In this document: positions 45,414 through 54,186 of the stretch, in pieces
Layout: the number at the start of each line of letters is the position of its first letter
How positions within the stretch are numbered: position 1 is the first letter of the stretch
From: JAJRZL01 sp964557855
Lineage (GTDB): Bacteria; Zixibacteria; MSB-5A5; GN15; FEB-12
Assembly: GCA_964557855.1 (NCBI GenBank)
Contig: CAZLBP010000003.1
Coordinates: 103,781-167,780 of the forward strand
Length of the DNA stretch: 64,000 nt
Direction: 5' to 3'
The notes under the pieces: model-generated
Seen by the model: the letters and a program-made list of their open reading frames with translations, nothing else
Database searches by the model: none
What the model was told of the DNA's origin: nothing
Made by a program: the position numbers and the translations under genes

Positions 45414-47210
45414 ATGCACCCGTCATGGAGAAATGTGACTTGCGGTGGCATCCTGTTGGCGCTGGCCGCGACAATAGCACATGCCGATGTTCCGCAAGTT
45501 GTCACCATTCAGGGCCGTTTGACCGACACCGCCGGTGTGGTCATTCCTACCGGCCCACAACTGGTTAGATTCAACATCTATAGTGATTCAGTCGGCGGCA
45601 CCTCGATCTGGAGCAGCGCCATCAGACAAATCAATGTGGTCGACGGTCTGTTCAGTTACAATCTGGGCGACACAGTCGCCCTGCCGGACAATTTGTTCGA
45701 TGACACCGCCCGCTGGCTCGGGATCAAAGTAGGCGTCGATCCCGAGATGACACCCCGGATCAAACTCACTTCCGGTACCTATACGTACCGAGCTCTACGA
45801 GCCGACACCGCCGCACGGGCCGATGAAGTGCATTGGAACAACATTACGGGCACTCCGCCCGGATTTGCCGACGGTGTGGATGACAACACGGTATACACAG
45901 CCGGCAGCGGTCTGCAGTTAGTTGGTACAACGTTCCTAATATCTAATGTTACGAGCACCCATATCCAAAACGGAACAATTCTCGATGCCGACATCAGCAA
46001 CTCGGCAAACATCAGCCCCTCTAAAATCAACGGCACAGCTGCAACTTTGGGCGGATCTAATGTCTTCAGCGGCACCGGCAACCAATTCCAAAATGGACTA
46101 CTTGTAGGTACTAGCGGAAATCTCGTTCTTGAGGATAACACGCTGGATTTTAGACGCTCAGGCGCCCAACGCTGGCGCTTCACAGAAACAGCAACAACCG
46201 GATTGAGACTCTTTCAAGTTTATACTGATGGCGGATCGTTGCTTAATCAAGTGCGATTGGAGGTCGAAAATAACGGCACGGTCAAGATCGGGGACAGCAC
46301 TTTTCGCGCCAATAGTGATGGTATTTCAATCGGTAACCTTGCTCCACATTCTACCTATCTCATGCGTTTGGACAGGCGATACAACACGACAGCGTCAAGA
46401 TATGGTATGTACATTCGTCAGGACAATGCCGGCACAGGGTCTCTATACGGTATTTACTGCTTTACGGAAGCAGCCACGGCTGGAGCGGGCGGTCTCGTCC
46501 GAGCTATTCAGGGCGAGGCGTGGTCGGACGCTAGTACTCGGTACGGAGTCCGGGGTGAAGCCGAGGGACAGAACACCTCTATCACTACTGGTACGAGTTA
46601 TGGCATATATGGATTGGCGTACGATGGCGCCCAGGCCCGCGGGGTTTACGGCAACGCCAGCTCTGCTACGACCAACTGGGCGGGATATTTCTTTGGCAAC
46701 GTGAATGTCACCGGTAGCGTCGTCAAATCCGCGGGTATTTCTCGCATCGACCATCCAACCGATCCGGCCAATAAGTACCTCCAGCACACCGCTCTTGAAT
46801 CCCCCGATATGCTGAATGTTTACAGCGGGACGGTGACTCTGGACGGCAACGGTTCGGCCATTGTGCTTTTGCCGGAATACTCTGAAATGATCAACCGTGA
46901 TTTCCGCTATCAACTTACTGCGATAGGGACTGCCATGCCGGAATTGCACATCGCCGCCACGATCAATGGCAATCAGTTCCAGATTGCGGGCGGTAAGGCG
47001 GACGGCGAGGTTTCGTGGCAGGTGACGGGCGTTCGTCAGGATGTCTGGGCCGAGGCCAACCGGACGCAGGTCGAAATCGATAAACCGGATGACGAAAAAG
47101 GACTTTACTTGCATTACGAAGAATACGGCCAACCGTTGGAAATGTCGGTCGACAGCGATGCGCTAATCGAAGCGCGAGAACAACGCGCCGAACGAGGCGC
47201 GATAGAATAG
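45414..47210 (+). CDS. Modular secreted protein, surface paralogue 2
   Basis: A 598-residue exported protein starting at the ATG at 45414, where AAGGAG lies seven bases upstream; a GTG at 45384 would add ten residues without support. The signal peptide ends near IAHAD. It is closely related to paralogue 1 at both ends: VPQVVTIQGRLTDTAG and LGIKVGVDPEMTPRIKL at the N-terminus, SRIDHPTDPANKYLQHTA, SPDMLNVYSG and RDFRYQLTAIG at the C-terminus. The middle part is more diverged. This pattern suggests duplication followed by change of the central, probably exposed, region. The function is unknown. Confidence 0.78.
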   Translation: MHPSWRNVTCGGILLALAATIAHADVPQVVTIQGRLTDTAGVVIPTGPQLVRFNIYSDSVGGTSIWSSAIRQINVVDGLFSYNLGDTVALPDNLFDDTARWLGIKVGVDPEMTPRIKLTSGTYTYRALRADTAARADEVHWNNITGTPPGFADGVDDNTVYTAGSGLQLVGTTFLISNVTSTHIQNGTILDADISNSANISPSKINGTAATLGGSNVFSGTGNQFQNGLLVGTSGNLVLEDNTLDFRRSGAQRWRFTETATTGLRLFQVYTDGGSLLNQVRLEVENNGTVKIGDSTFRANSDGISIGNLAPHSTYLMRLDRRYNTTASRYGMYIRQDNAGTGSLYGIYCFTEAATAGAGGLVRAIQGEAWSDASTRYGVRGEAEGQNTSITTGTSYGIYGLAYDGAQARGVYGNASSATTNWAGYFFGNVNVTGSVVKSAGISRIDHPTDPANKYLQHTALESPDMLNVYSGTVTLDGNGSAIVLLPEYSEMINRDFRYQLTAIGTAMPELHIAATINGNQFQIAGGKADGEVSWQVTGVRQDVWAEANRTQVEIDKPDDEKGLYLHYEEYGQPLEMSVDSDALIEAREQRAERGAIE

Positions 47211-47218
47211 AAATGTAG

Positions 47219-47257
47219 GTCGGGTCTTGAGGCGCCAAAGGCGGCGAATGACCCGAC
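47219..47257. repeat. Palindromic element between paralogues 2 and 3
   Basis: Arms gtcgggtc (47219-47226) and gacccgac (47250-47257) enclose a smaller ggcgcc/ggcggc hairpin. The arm tgacccgaca recurs at 56572, 56727 and 57771, so this may belong to a dispersed repeat family. It lies nine bases after the stop of paralogue 2. Confidence 0.5.
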
Positions 47258-47278
47258 AAGTGACCCAGGAGCAAACAA

Positions 47279-48553
47279 ATGAAACGCATCCTAGCCTGCA
47301 TAGCTTCGGTGCTGTTTATATCCACATTGGTTACAGCCGAAGTTCCCCAGCATATCAACATCCAGGGCCGATTAACGGATGCAACAGGCAGTCCTATCAG
47401 CGACGGTAACCACCTGGTCAAATTCGTAATCTATGATGCACCGGCCGGCGGAACCGAACTGTGGAGCAGCGGCTTTCTGGGTATAACGGTGACCAACGGC
47501 CTGTTCTCGTACGAATTAGGAGATTCGACGGCTCTCCCCCACGGACTCTTTACCTGGGACACCGTTCGGTACCTGGGCATAACAGTCGGTGCTGATCCGG
47601 AACTAACCCCGAGAACGAAATTGTCGTCCGGTAGGTATGCCTACCAATCCTTACGTTCGGATACGGCTGACTACGCCGTCATGGCCGTCAATGGCAGCGG
47701 CTGGGTCGATGACGGCTCTGTGGTCCGACTCAATGACTCCACTGACTTTGTGGGCATCGGACGCACGAATAAAATCAATGGCACCGAGTTCTTTGGCGTT
47801 AATTCGGACGACCCGACGGCTACCTACGGCGGCATGTATATCAATACGCCGCACGAAAACGGCCTGCCATTCTATGGGTACGCCACCGACGGTATCGCCC
47901 GTACCTACCACTTCTATAATGGACACGATGACAGCTGGAGTCTTTTCCATTCCGGCGGCACCCGTATTTCGATCAATTCCGAAGGATTTGTCGGTATCGG
48001 CCGGAAATTCCAGGTCACGTCGTCAGAGCTTTTCGGTATACACTACCCGTACTCCGGCAGTAGTTACGCCGGCATGTATATCAATCATGCCGATGCGAAC
48101 GGTCGCCCGTTCTATGGTTATGCCACTGAGGGCGATGCGAAGACATATCACTACTACAACGGGAACGTCGTCACAGACGGCGAGGGCTACGCAACCGTCA
48201 CCATGCCGGACTGGTTCGAGGCGCTAAACCGAGATTTCAGATATCAATTGACCGTGATCGGCGAATTCGCTCAGGCCATCATCGCAAAAGAAATCAGCAA
48301 TCGGCAGTTCACGATCCAGACGGACAAACCCAACGTCAAAGTCTCCTGGCAGGTGACCGGCATCCGCCAGGACAAGTGGGCTAACGCCAACCGCATCCAG
48401 GTCGAACTGGACAAACCCGAACATGAACGCGGCAAGTACTTCCACCCCGAGGCCCACCTCGTACCGGAAGAAATGGGCATAGCATACCAGATGCGGCAGC
48501 AGGCGGAAGCAATTGACCAAGAGGCAAATAAGACGAGTAGCGAAATCGAATGA
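47279..48553 (+). CDS. Modular secreted protein, surface paralogue 3 (shortened)
   Basis: A 424-residue exported protein (signal peptide ending VTAEV) with AGGAG seven bases before the ATG. The N-terminal module matches its neighbours (VPQHINIQGRLTDATG, LGITVGADPELTPRTKL). The middle part holds two similar units: GTEFFGVNSDDPTATYGGMY with RTYHFYNGHDDS, and SSELFGIHYPYSGSSYAGMY with KTYHYYNGN. The C-terminal module lacks the RIDHPLDP-to-YSG portion found in paralogues 1 and 2 and resumes at GEGYATVTMPDWFEALNRDFRYQLTVIG. It overlaps paralogue 4 by four bases, so both are probably made from one message. Confidence 0.77.
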   Translation: MKRILACIASVLFISTLVTAEVPQHINIQGRLTDATGSPISDGNHLVKFVIYDAPAGGTELWSSGFLGITVTNGLFSYELGDSTALPHGLFTWDTVRYLGITVGADPELTPRTKLSSGRYAYQSLRSDTADYAVMAVNGSGWVDDGSVVRLNDSTDFVGIGRTNKINGTEFFGVNSDDPTATYGGMYINTPHENGLPFYGYATDGIARTYHFYNGHDDSWSLFHSGGTRISINSEGFVGIGRKFQVTSSELFGIHYPYSGSSYAGMYINHADANGRPFYGYATEGDAKTYHYYNGNVVTDGEGYATVTMPDWFEALNRDFRYQLTVIGEFAQAIIAKEISNRQFTIQTDKPNVKVSWQVTGIRQDKWANANRIQVELDKPEHERGKYFHPEAHLVPEEMGIAYQMRQQAEAIDQEANKTSSEIE

Positions 48554-50115
48554 GACAAAGCGGCTTGACGATGAAGAAAATAAAGTCGATAAAAAGACAT
48601 CGAGCTATCTGGGCAGATTTGTTGACAACGTTCCTGTTGGCTCTGACAGTTGCTGCATCGCTTTCGGCCGAAGTTCCGAGGCAAATCCCTGTCCAGGGCC
48701 GCCTGACCGATTCTACCGGCGGGCCGGTTGCCGACGGCAGCTACGATATGACATTCAGACTTTACCATGACTCAGTCGGTGGTGTATTCGTGTGGAACAG
48801 CGGTTCGCGATCGGTTACAGTTACGAAGGGGCTATTCACCTACCACCTGGGCTCTAATGTTGCTCTTCTCCCCTCACTCCTGGCAGGTGACTCGGCTATG
48901 TGGTTAGGCATCAAGGTAGATAGTGACCCGGAGATGACTCCGAGAATGAAGCTCAACTCCGGCAGCTATGCCTACCACGCTCAGAGCGCCGACTCGGTTT
49001 CCTCCTCGCGTTACTTCGAAGTAGCAGGAGACACCATTAGAGGAACCGTGTTCTTCGATCAGGGTAATGATGGCCTGCATGAAGCTCGGATCGTCGTAGC
49101 CAACGGCAATGCGGACTTGTATCTGATGCAGGATAACAATCAAAAAGTCCAGTTGGCTGTCGTTGATGATCCGGCAGGCGAATACGGTAGCCTCGAGCTA
49201 AATGACGCAGATGGAACTGTAGGCGCTCGGTTGCGCGCCAGCCCGGCTGAAGGATCAAGTCTCCTGTTCTTCAAGGAAAACGGCAATTATGCCGGAGCGT
49301 TCGTGGGTGGAACGACGACTGAAGGAGGTTCCTTCGAATTGACGGACGGCGGCGGCGTAAATGTAATTCGCCTGGATGCAGATGCAAGCGGAGACCCATC
49401 AGCCCAATTGCCTGAGGGATCAATCAGCTCTTATGAAATAGTTGATAATAGTTTGTCTCAAGCCGATCTTGGAACCAATTCGGTCGGAAGCGACGAGATC
49501 GCCGATGGAGCGATACAGAATTCCGATATTCAAATTAACGCGGTTACGCTTGCCAAAATGGCGCAAAATTCGGTTAACTCCGGAAAAGTAATAGATGGTT
49601 CTTTGCAGACTATTGATTTGTCAGCTTCTGCCGTTCCTGCCGTCGGCTACACTACAATCTCAGGGAGTTCATCCAGCAGCGCACCAGAGACGGTGGATGA
49701 CTTCACGGTAACCGTGCCGGGAGCCGGAATGCTGGTTGTTACAGTGACTGGCGGCTATTTCTTCGACCTTGATGCCCCGGCCAATACGACTTTAATTGAT
49801 TATGGCGGCTTTGGATTATGTGATACACCAAATTCTAATCTTACGTGCGACGGCACCTTTATGAACAGCTATTATCAGGATGCCGAAGATGCTTCTCCCA
49901 ACACCAATAATCATACACATTTCTTCAGCATTCAACGAGTGGTATCGGTTACGGCCGGTTCGTATACATTTTACTTTAATGCGAGACGGACAAATACGTA
50001 CAATGCCACATTCTGGCTATGGGGAGCAGCCAAGGTATCGGTCATGTATTTTCCTTCGTCGCTCACTATGTCCAGCCCTGTGGCAGAAAACAATCAACCA
50101 ATGACTCAGGAATGA
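48550..50115 (+). CDS. Modular secreted protein, surface paralogue 4 (new C-terminus)
   Basis: A 521-residue exported protein whose ATG overlaps the stop of paralogue 3 (ATGA); a second in-frame ATG at 48571 could also serve. A signal peptide ends near SLSAE, and the common N-terminal module follows (VPRQIPVQGRLTDSTG, LGIKVDSDPEMTPRMKL). A helical or fibre-like stretch at about 290-360 has pentad-type spacing (NSVGSDEIADGAIQNSDIQ). The C-terminal 150 residues are a separate beta-rich domain (FTVTVPGAGMLVVTVTGGYFF, SYTFYFNARRT) that recalls C1q/TNF-like jelly rolls. The RIDHPLDP-type tail is absent. No T9SS signal is seen. Confidence 0.75.
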   Translation: MRQSGLTMKKIKSIKRHRAIWADLLTTFLLALTVAASLSAEVPRQIPVQGRLTDSTGGPVADGSYDMTFRLYHDSVGGVFVWNSGSRSVTVTKGLFTYHLGSNVALLPSLLAGDSAMWLGIKVDSDPEMTPRMKLNSGSYAYHAQSADSVSSSRYFEVAGDTIRGTVFFDQGNDGLHEARIVVANGNADLYLMQDNNQKVQLAVVDDPAGEYGSLELNDADGTVGARLRASPAEGSSLLFFKENGNYAGAFVGGTTTEGGSFELTDGGGVNVIRLDADASGDPSAQLPEGSISSYEIVDNSLSQADLGTNSVGSDEIADGAIQNSDIQINAVTLAKMAQNSVNSGKVIDGSLQTIDLSASAVPAVGYTTISGSSSSSAPETVDDFTVTVPGAGMLVVTVTGGYFFDLDAPANTTLIDYGGFGLCDTPNSNLTCDGTFMNSYYQDAEDASPNTNNHTHFFSIQRVVSVTAGSYTFYFNARRTNTYNATFWLWGAAKVSVMYFPSSLTMSSPVAENNQPMTQE

Positions 50116-50142
50116 AATCATACTGTAGATGGAGATATGAAG

Positions 50143-50796
50143 ATGAGAAGAAGTTTAACCCCATTACCTGCACTGGTACCGATTTTGTTGCTGCTTATGG
50201 CGGGAACTAGCTATTCGAAGAACAGCCTACCGAAAACGTCCAAACCAAAAAAGACAACGATCGTCAAACAAGAAGAATTTTCCACAATAAAACCGGCCGT
50301 CGCCACGCCACCCAAGGAATCTAAGGACAAGACAACCATTATCGAAGAAGTCTGGCCCGAGCAACCCCCACAGTTTTCCCCCGCCGAGCCGGCCGTGGGC
50401 GAACAGCTCAACTGGATGGTTCTGTCCCAGGGGGGAGTTACACAAAGCAGTTCCACCAACTACAAGTTGGGCGTTACAATAGGCCAGACGGCAGCCGGCA
50501 TGTCCGGTTCCACCAACTATAATCTCAACCTGGGCTTCTGGCAGAATTTCGCCACCGGTTGCTGCGTGAATCGGGGGGACGTGAACGGATTAGACGGCCC
50601 GTCCGGACCGATCGATGTCGCCGATATTACGTATCTCGTAGCCAAACTCTGGCAGGGCGGACCGGAACCACCGTGTGAAGAAGAGGGCAATGTCAATGAT
50701 ATGGACGGTCCCGGCGGCCCGGTCGATGTGGCCGATCTGACGTATCTGATCGCGTTCATTTGGCAGGGCGGTCCGGCTCCGCCGGCGTGCGACTGA
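50143..50796 (+). CDS. Small exported dockerin-like protein
   Basis: A 217-residue protein starting at the ATG at 50143, eight bases after GGAG; another ATG at 50137 is too close to that site. A signal peptide (LVPILLLLMAGTSYS) is followed by a lysine- and proline-rich linker. A short module then has WMVLSQGG, SSTNYKLGVTIGQTAAG and NLNLGFWQ, a pattern common in proteins of this group. The end is a two-repeat dockerin-like tail (GDVNGLDGPSGPIDVADITYLV and NVNDMDGPGGPVDVADLTYLI) with extra residues in the calcium-loop part. It follows the surface paralogues on the same strand by 27 bases and may be their last operon member. Confidence 0.8.
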   Translation: MRRSLTPLPALVPILLLLMAGTSYSKNSLPKTSKPKKTTIVKQEEFSTIKPAVATPPKESKDKTTIIEEVWPEQPPQFSPAEPAVGEQLNWMVLSQGGVTQSSSTNYKLGVTIGQTAAGMSGSTNYNLNLGFWQNFATGCCVNRGDVNGLDGPSGPIDVADITYLVAKLWQGGPEPPCEEEGNVNDMDGPGGPVDVADLTYLIAFIWQGGPAPPACD

Positions 50797-50867
50797 AGTA
50801 CCCACGCTTGCAAACGAATATGACAACGGCGACGGATTAACACGGTGTAGAATTAGAGGAGAGGGGC

Positions 50868-51842
50868 CTACGCCCACCCACGTTTCGACAGAATTCGCCG
50901 CTGCGTCGCGTAGACACGCTGGTCCTTCATAGCCTGTCGGTACCATTCGATCGTCAACGGCAGACCGTCTTGCAGCTGGATTTTGGGCTTGTACCCCAGC
51001 AATCTCGTGGCCAAAGATATGTCGCCCGTGAAGTTCGCGATCTCGCCGACACGCTTCGGCGCGAACGTGATTCTCGAAGAGGAATTGGCGTACTCCACGA
51101 TTAAACCGGCCAGATGACTCAGTCTTTCGCTGCGGCCGAACGAGATATTCAGCGTCCGCCCGGCCGCGCGATCGAACCTCCTGACCACCCGGATAATGCC
51201 ATCGACACAATCATCGATGTACGTGAAATCGAGACTTTTTGCCCGCCCGAACACCTGAATCTCCCGGTTCCGGAGTGCATAGTATGTAAATAGTGGTATA
51301 ACGCGCTCCGACACGTCGTAACGACCGTACACGTTGGAGAGACGGACAATGACCGGCTTGATGGCATAGCATTCGCGATAGGCGTTGATCATCGCCTCGG
51401 ATGAAAACTTAGATGCCGTATACGGCGAATTGATCGCCGTCACATGCGTCGATGCCTCTTTCCTCTTCTGACCCGCCCGAGACTCGCCGTACACTTCTCG
51501 CGAAGACGAAAACAGCACCCGCTCGATCTCTCGTTCGCGCACAAATTCCAGAACATTGAAAGTCATGAGAAAATTATCCCGTGCCAATCTCGGACGCAAG
51601 ACCGAATCATGGACCCGTGCGTTGGCCGCGAAGTGCAGCACCATATCAGGGCGCTTGTCCAAACGTATGTTAGTCAGGGGCCGGCGAAGATCGTGCCGAA
51701 CGGTACGGCGTTCTATGTCTTTGTACCACAGATTACGCTTTATATCAACCGGGACAACCTGATACCCGTGCGCCTCAAGCGCCAGCGTTACGGCGGTCCC
51801 CACGGTGCCTGAAGATCCGGTGACCAGTATCGTTTTGGACAT
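50868..51842 (-). CDS. NAD-dependent epimerase/dehydratase
   Basis: A 324-residue extended short-chain dehydrogenase. TILVTGSSGTVGTAVTLAL binds NAD, and the catalytic Y-x3-K is in NSPYTASKFSSE; FSSSREVYGES is the serine-containing strand before it. The family includes UDP-glucose 4-epimerase and dTDP-glucose dehydratase. The ATG lies 11 bases after the stop of the nucleotide-sugar dehydrogenase gene, so both probably serve synthesis of one surface sugar. The exact substrate cannot be told. Confidence 0.87.
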   Translation of the reverse strand: MSKTILVTGSSGTVGTAVTLALEAHGYQVVPVDIKRNLWYKDIERRTVRHDLRRPLTNIRLDKRPDMVLHFAANARVHDSVLRPRLARDNFLMTFNVLEFVREREIERVLFSSSREVYGESRAGQKRKEASTHVTAINSPYTASKFSSEAMINAYRECYAIKPVIVRLSNVYGRYDVSERVIPLFTYYALRNREIQVFGRAKSLDFTYIDDCVDGIIRVVRRFDRAAGRTLNISFGRSERLSHLAGLIVEYANSSSRITFAPKRVGEIANFTGDISLATRLLGYKPKIQLQDGLPLTIEWYRQAMKDQRVYATQRRILSKRGWA

Positions 51843-51853
51843 GAACGTCTTCC

Positions 51854-53152
51854 CTAAATAACCGTGAATCCTGCTTTCGTCCAGGTGGTTCGGTTCAGAA
51901 TGTTGTAGAAGTCACATACGACCTTCCGTTGCACGTGCGCTTTCAGTATCGAGGGCTTCAGCCGTTTGAACCGCTTATGCGCCGTGCCGATGACGACGGC
52001 CGAGGCCTTATCGACGGCGTCTTCCAGGGTCTTCTCCAGCGCAATCCCTCCTTCCGGCGTCCGTTCGTGGTTCGTCATATAAGGATCATATACTCCCAGT
52101 CTCGCACCGGCCTTCTTCAATCTCAGGGCTAACTGCACGGCGCGTGAGCCGCGCGTATCATCCAGGTCAGCCTTGAACGTGATGCCAAGAATGGCGATTT
52201 TTTTGCCCTTCATGGTCCCCAGACGTTCCTTCAGTGAGGCGACCATGTGATCCAGCAGCCGGTCGTTGACCGCCAGCGCCGTTCGGGCCGACTGAAACAC
52301 GAAATCCGCCCGGGAGTCCGGGGAGTTTATCATGACGCAATCCTTCGGGAGGCAGGAACCGCCGAAGCCCAGGCCCGGCTCGAAATAGTCGAGACCTATC
52401 CTCGGATCGAGACCAATCCCCTCTTTGATCGGTCCGATGTCCAGATGCTCCTGGCGGGCGAAATCGGCCATCTCATGAATGAACGACAACCGGTGGGCCA
52501 GGTAGACGTTGGCCGCCAGCTTGATGATTTCAGCCGAGCGGCAGTCTGTCTCCACGACCGGGATGGATGGGCCGTATGCGACTTTGTAGACTTTTTTCAA
52601 CGGCGCCAGATGGCGCTTGTCGTCGGCGCCAAGAATGATCCGCCACGGCCTAGCCGTGTCATCGTAAGCAAACCCCTCTCTCAGAAACTCGGGGTTCACA
52701 ATGACCCGCACGTCTTTCCCGTACGGAGACTTATCGAGCAGCCGGCGGAACTGGCTCGCGAAGCCGTAGGCATTCGTGGACTTCAAAATCACTGTTGCCG
52801 GCCTCCGTCGTCGAGCACTGCCGATCCACTCCGCCATGCGGTGAAACGAATTCATCCGCATGCGGTGGATTTCCCGGTCGACCGAATCGATTGCCACGAA
52901 AATAAGATCAGCCTGCCGATACGGCTCGGGCTCCGGCGGCACGAAGGAGATTCGGCCGGCTCTGAGCACGCGCCTCAGTCTTCGGGCCAGTTCCGGCTCC
53001 CGGAAGGGAATGGCGCCGCGTCGCAAGGAGCGAACCAGTTCATCGTTCTTCTCCACTACCGTCACCGGGTAGCTCCTGTCGGCCAGGAACACGGCGGTGG
53101 CCAGACCGACATAGCCGGCGCCGACGACCAGAATATCAGATTTCGGCTTCAT
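51854..53152 (-). CDS. Nucleotide-sugar dehydrogenase (UDP-glucose/UDP-ManNAc type)
   Basis: A 432-residue enzyme that oxidises a UDP-hexose to the uronate with two NAD. It starts KSDILVVGAGYVGLATAVFLADR and has LKSTNAYG, VNPEFLREGFAYDD, the catalytic cysteine in GLGFGGSCLPKDCVM, and ILGITFKADLDDTRGS in the C-terminal domain. These are the signatures of UDP-glucose 6-dehydrogenase and UDP-ManNAc dehydrogenase; they do not decide between the two. It precedes the epimerase gene in a two-gene unit for capsule or exopolysaccharide precursors. Confidence 0.92.
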   Translation of the reverse strand: MKPKSDILVVGAGYVGLATAVFLADRSYPVTVVEKNDELVRSLRRGAIPFREPELARRLRRVLRAGRISFVPPEPEPYRQADLIFVAIDSVDREIHRMRMNSFHRMAEWIGSARRRRPATVILKSTNAYGFASQFRRLLDKSPYGKDVRVIVNPEFLREGFAYDDTARPWRIILGADDKRHLAPLKKVYKVAYGPSIPVVETDCRSAEIIKLAANVYLAHRLSFIHEMADFARQEHLDIGPIKEGIGLDPRIGLDYFEPGLGFGGSCLPKDCVMINSPDSRADFVFQSARTALAVNDRLLDHMVASLKERLGTMKGKKIAILGITFKADLDDTRGSRAVQLALRLKKAGARLGVYDPYMTNHERTPEGGIALEKTLEDAVDKASAVVIGTAHKRFKRLKPSILKAHVQRKVVCDFYNILNRTTWTKAGFTVI

Positions 53153-53257
53153 AATTGAGATCGAGTTAGAGGGGTTATGTCGATGTTACTTTGCCTGTCA
53201 ATCGGTCCGCAGTCTACCCCGGCTCTGAACCATATGTCCATATTTGTCGACACTGCC

Positions 53258-54157
53258 TTACGTTACTCTCTTGAATCCCCAGTCAACCAGCTTGCGGGCT
53301 TCTCGAAAACGAGTCCGGTCTCCGGGCGCGCCAAGCACAACTAAAGTGAGTTTTCTTTCCTCGTTTGCGACCAGCGTGGTCAGGCAGTACTGTGCGTCTC
53401 GAATGTACCCCGTCTTGCCGGCCAGCACGTGGTAAGGAGAGTGAATCAACAGGTTCGTATTGGCCATTTGCCGATACGTATTTCTCCGATTCTGAATCTT
53501 CACCCTGTATTTTTTCTTTGACGTAATCTCGGCAATGAGGTCATATTCGAAGGCATAATGGAGTATTTTTGCGACTTCGTGGGCGGTCGAGATGTTTCGC
53601 GAATCGAGACCGGTCGGCTCGAAGAATTCGGTACGCTTCAGTCCCAGCGCCCGTACTTTACTGTTCATCTCGAGCACGAAGGCATCAATGGACCCGGAAA
53701 TGGCCCGTGCCAGTGCGCGCGCGGCGCGGTTGTCCGAATTCATGAGAGAAGCATGGAGCAGGTCGTACAAAGTCATCTCGAATCCCGGGCGCAGCCGCGA
53801 ACGGGAGGACCGGTAGGCATCCTGCTTGGTAATCGTCTCCGTCGTGTTCATCAAATCCAGCCCCTTGTCGAGCACGACCATGGCGGTGACCAGCTTGCTG
53901 ATGGAAGCTATCGGGCGAACGGCGTCACAGTTCTTGGCATAGAGCACCTCGCCGTTTTCATAGTTGACGAGAATGGCGGACTTAACATTGAGATAGGGGC
54001 CCTTCTGAACGTCGTCGAAGTCAAACTCGCAGACCCGGCGAAAGCCGGCCTGTTCGTGAATGTCGTCAGCTTCCAGAAAATACAGGGAATTAGCGGAAAA
54101 GAAGACGAAGACCGCCAGCATCAATAACAGTGAGGGAACTCGTTGACGTGGTATCAT
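53258..54157 (-). CDS. D-alanyl-D-alanine carboxypeptidase (PBP5-like, S11)
   Basis: A 299-residue penicillin-binding enzyme that trims the terminal D-alanine of peptidoglycan stem peptides. The serine motif SISKLV is in RPIASISKLVTAM, the second motif is SDN in LMNSDNRAARAL, and the third is KTG in VLAGKTGYIRDA. An N-terminal hydrophobic segment (VPSLLLMLAVFVFFSANSLYF) anchors or exports it. The ATG at 54157 has AAGGAGG upstream, and the longer open frame is rejected. The C-terminal PBP5 domain and amphipathic anchor are missing, so it is a short form. It starts 29 bases after the ABC permease gene. Confidence 0.93.
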   Translation of the reverse strand: MIPRQRVPSLLLMLAVFVFFSANSLYFLEADDIHEQAGFRRVCEFDFDDVQKGPYLNVKSAILVNYENGEVLYAKNCDAVRPIASISKLVTAMVVLDKGLDLMNTTETITKQDAYRSSRSRLRPGFEMTLYDLLHASLMNSDNRAARALARAISGSIDAFVLEMNSKVRALGLKRTEFFEPTGLDSRNISTAHEVAKILHYAFEYDLIAEITSKKKYRVKIQNRRNTYRQMANTNLLIHSPYHVLAGKTGYIRDAQYCLTTLVANEERKLTLVVLGAPGDRTRFREARKLVDWGFKRVT

Positions 54158-54186
54158 ATCCTCCTTATCGTCTTTTCGTCCGAACG

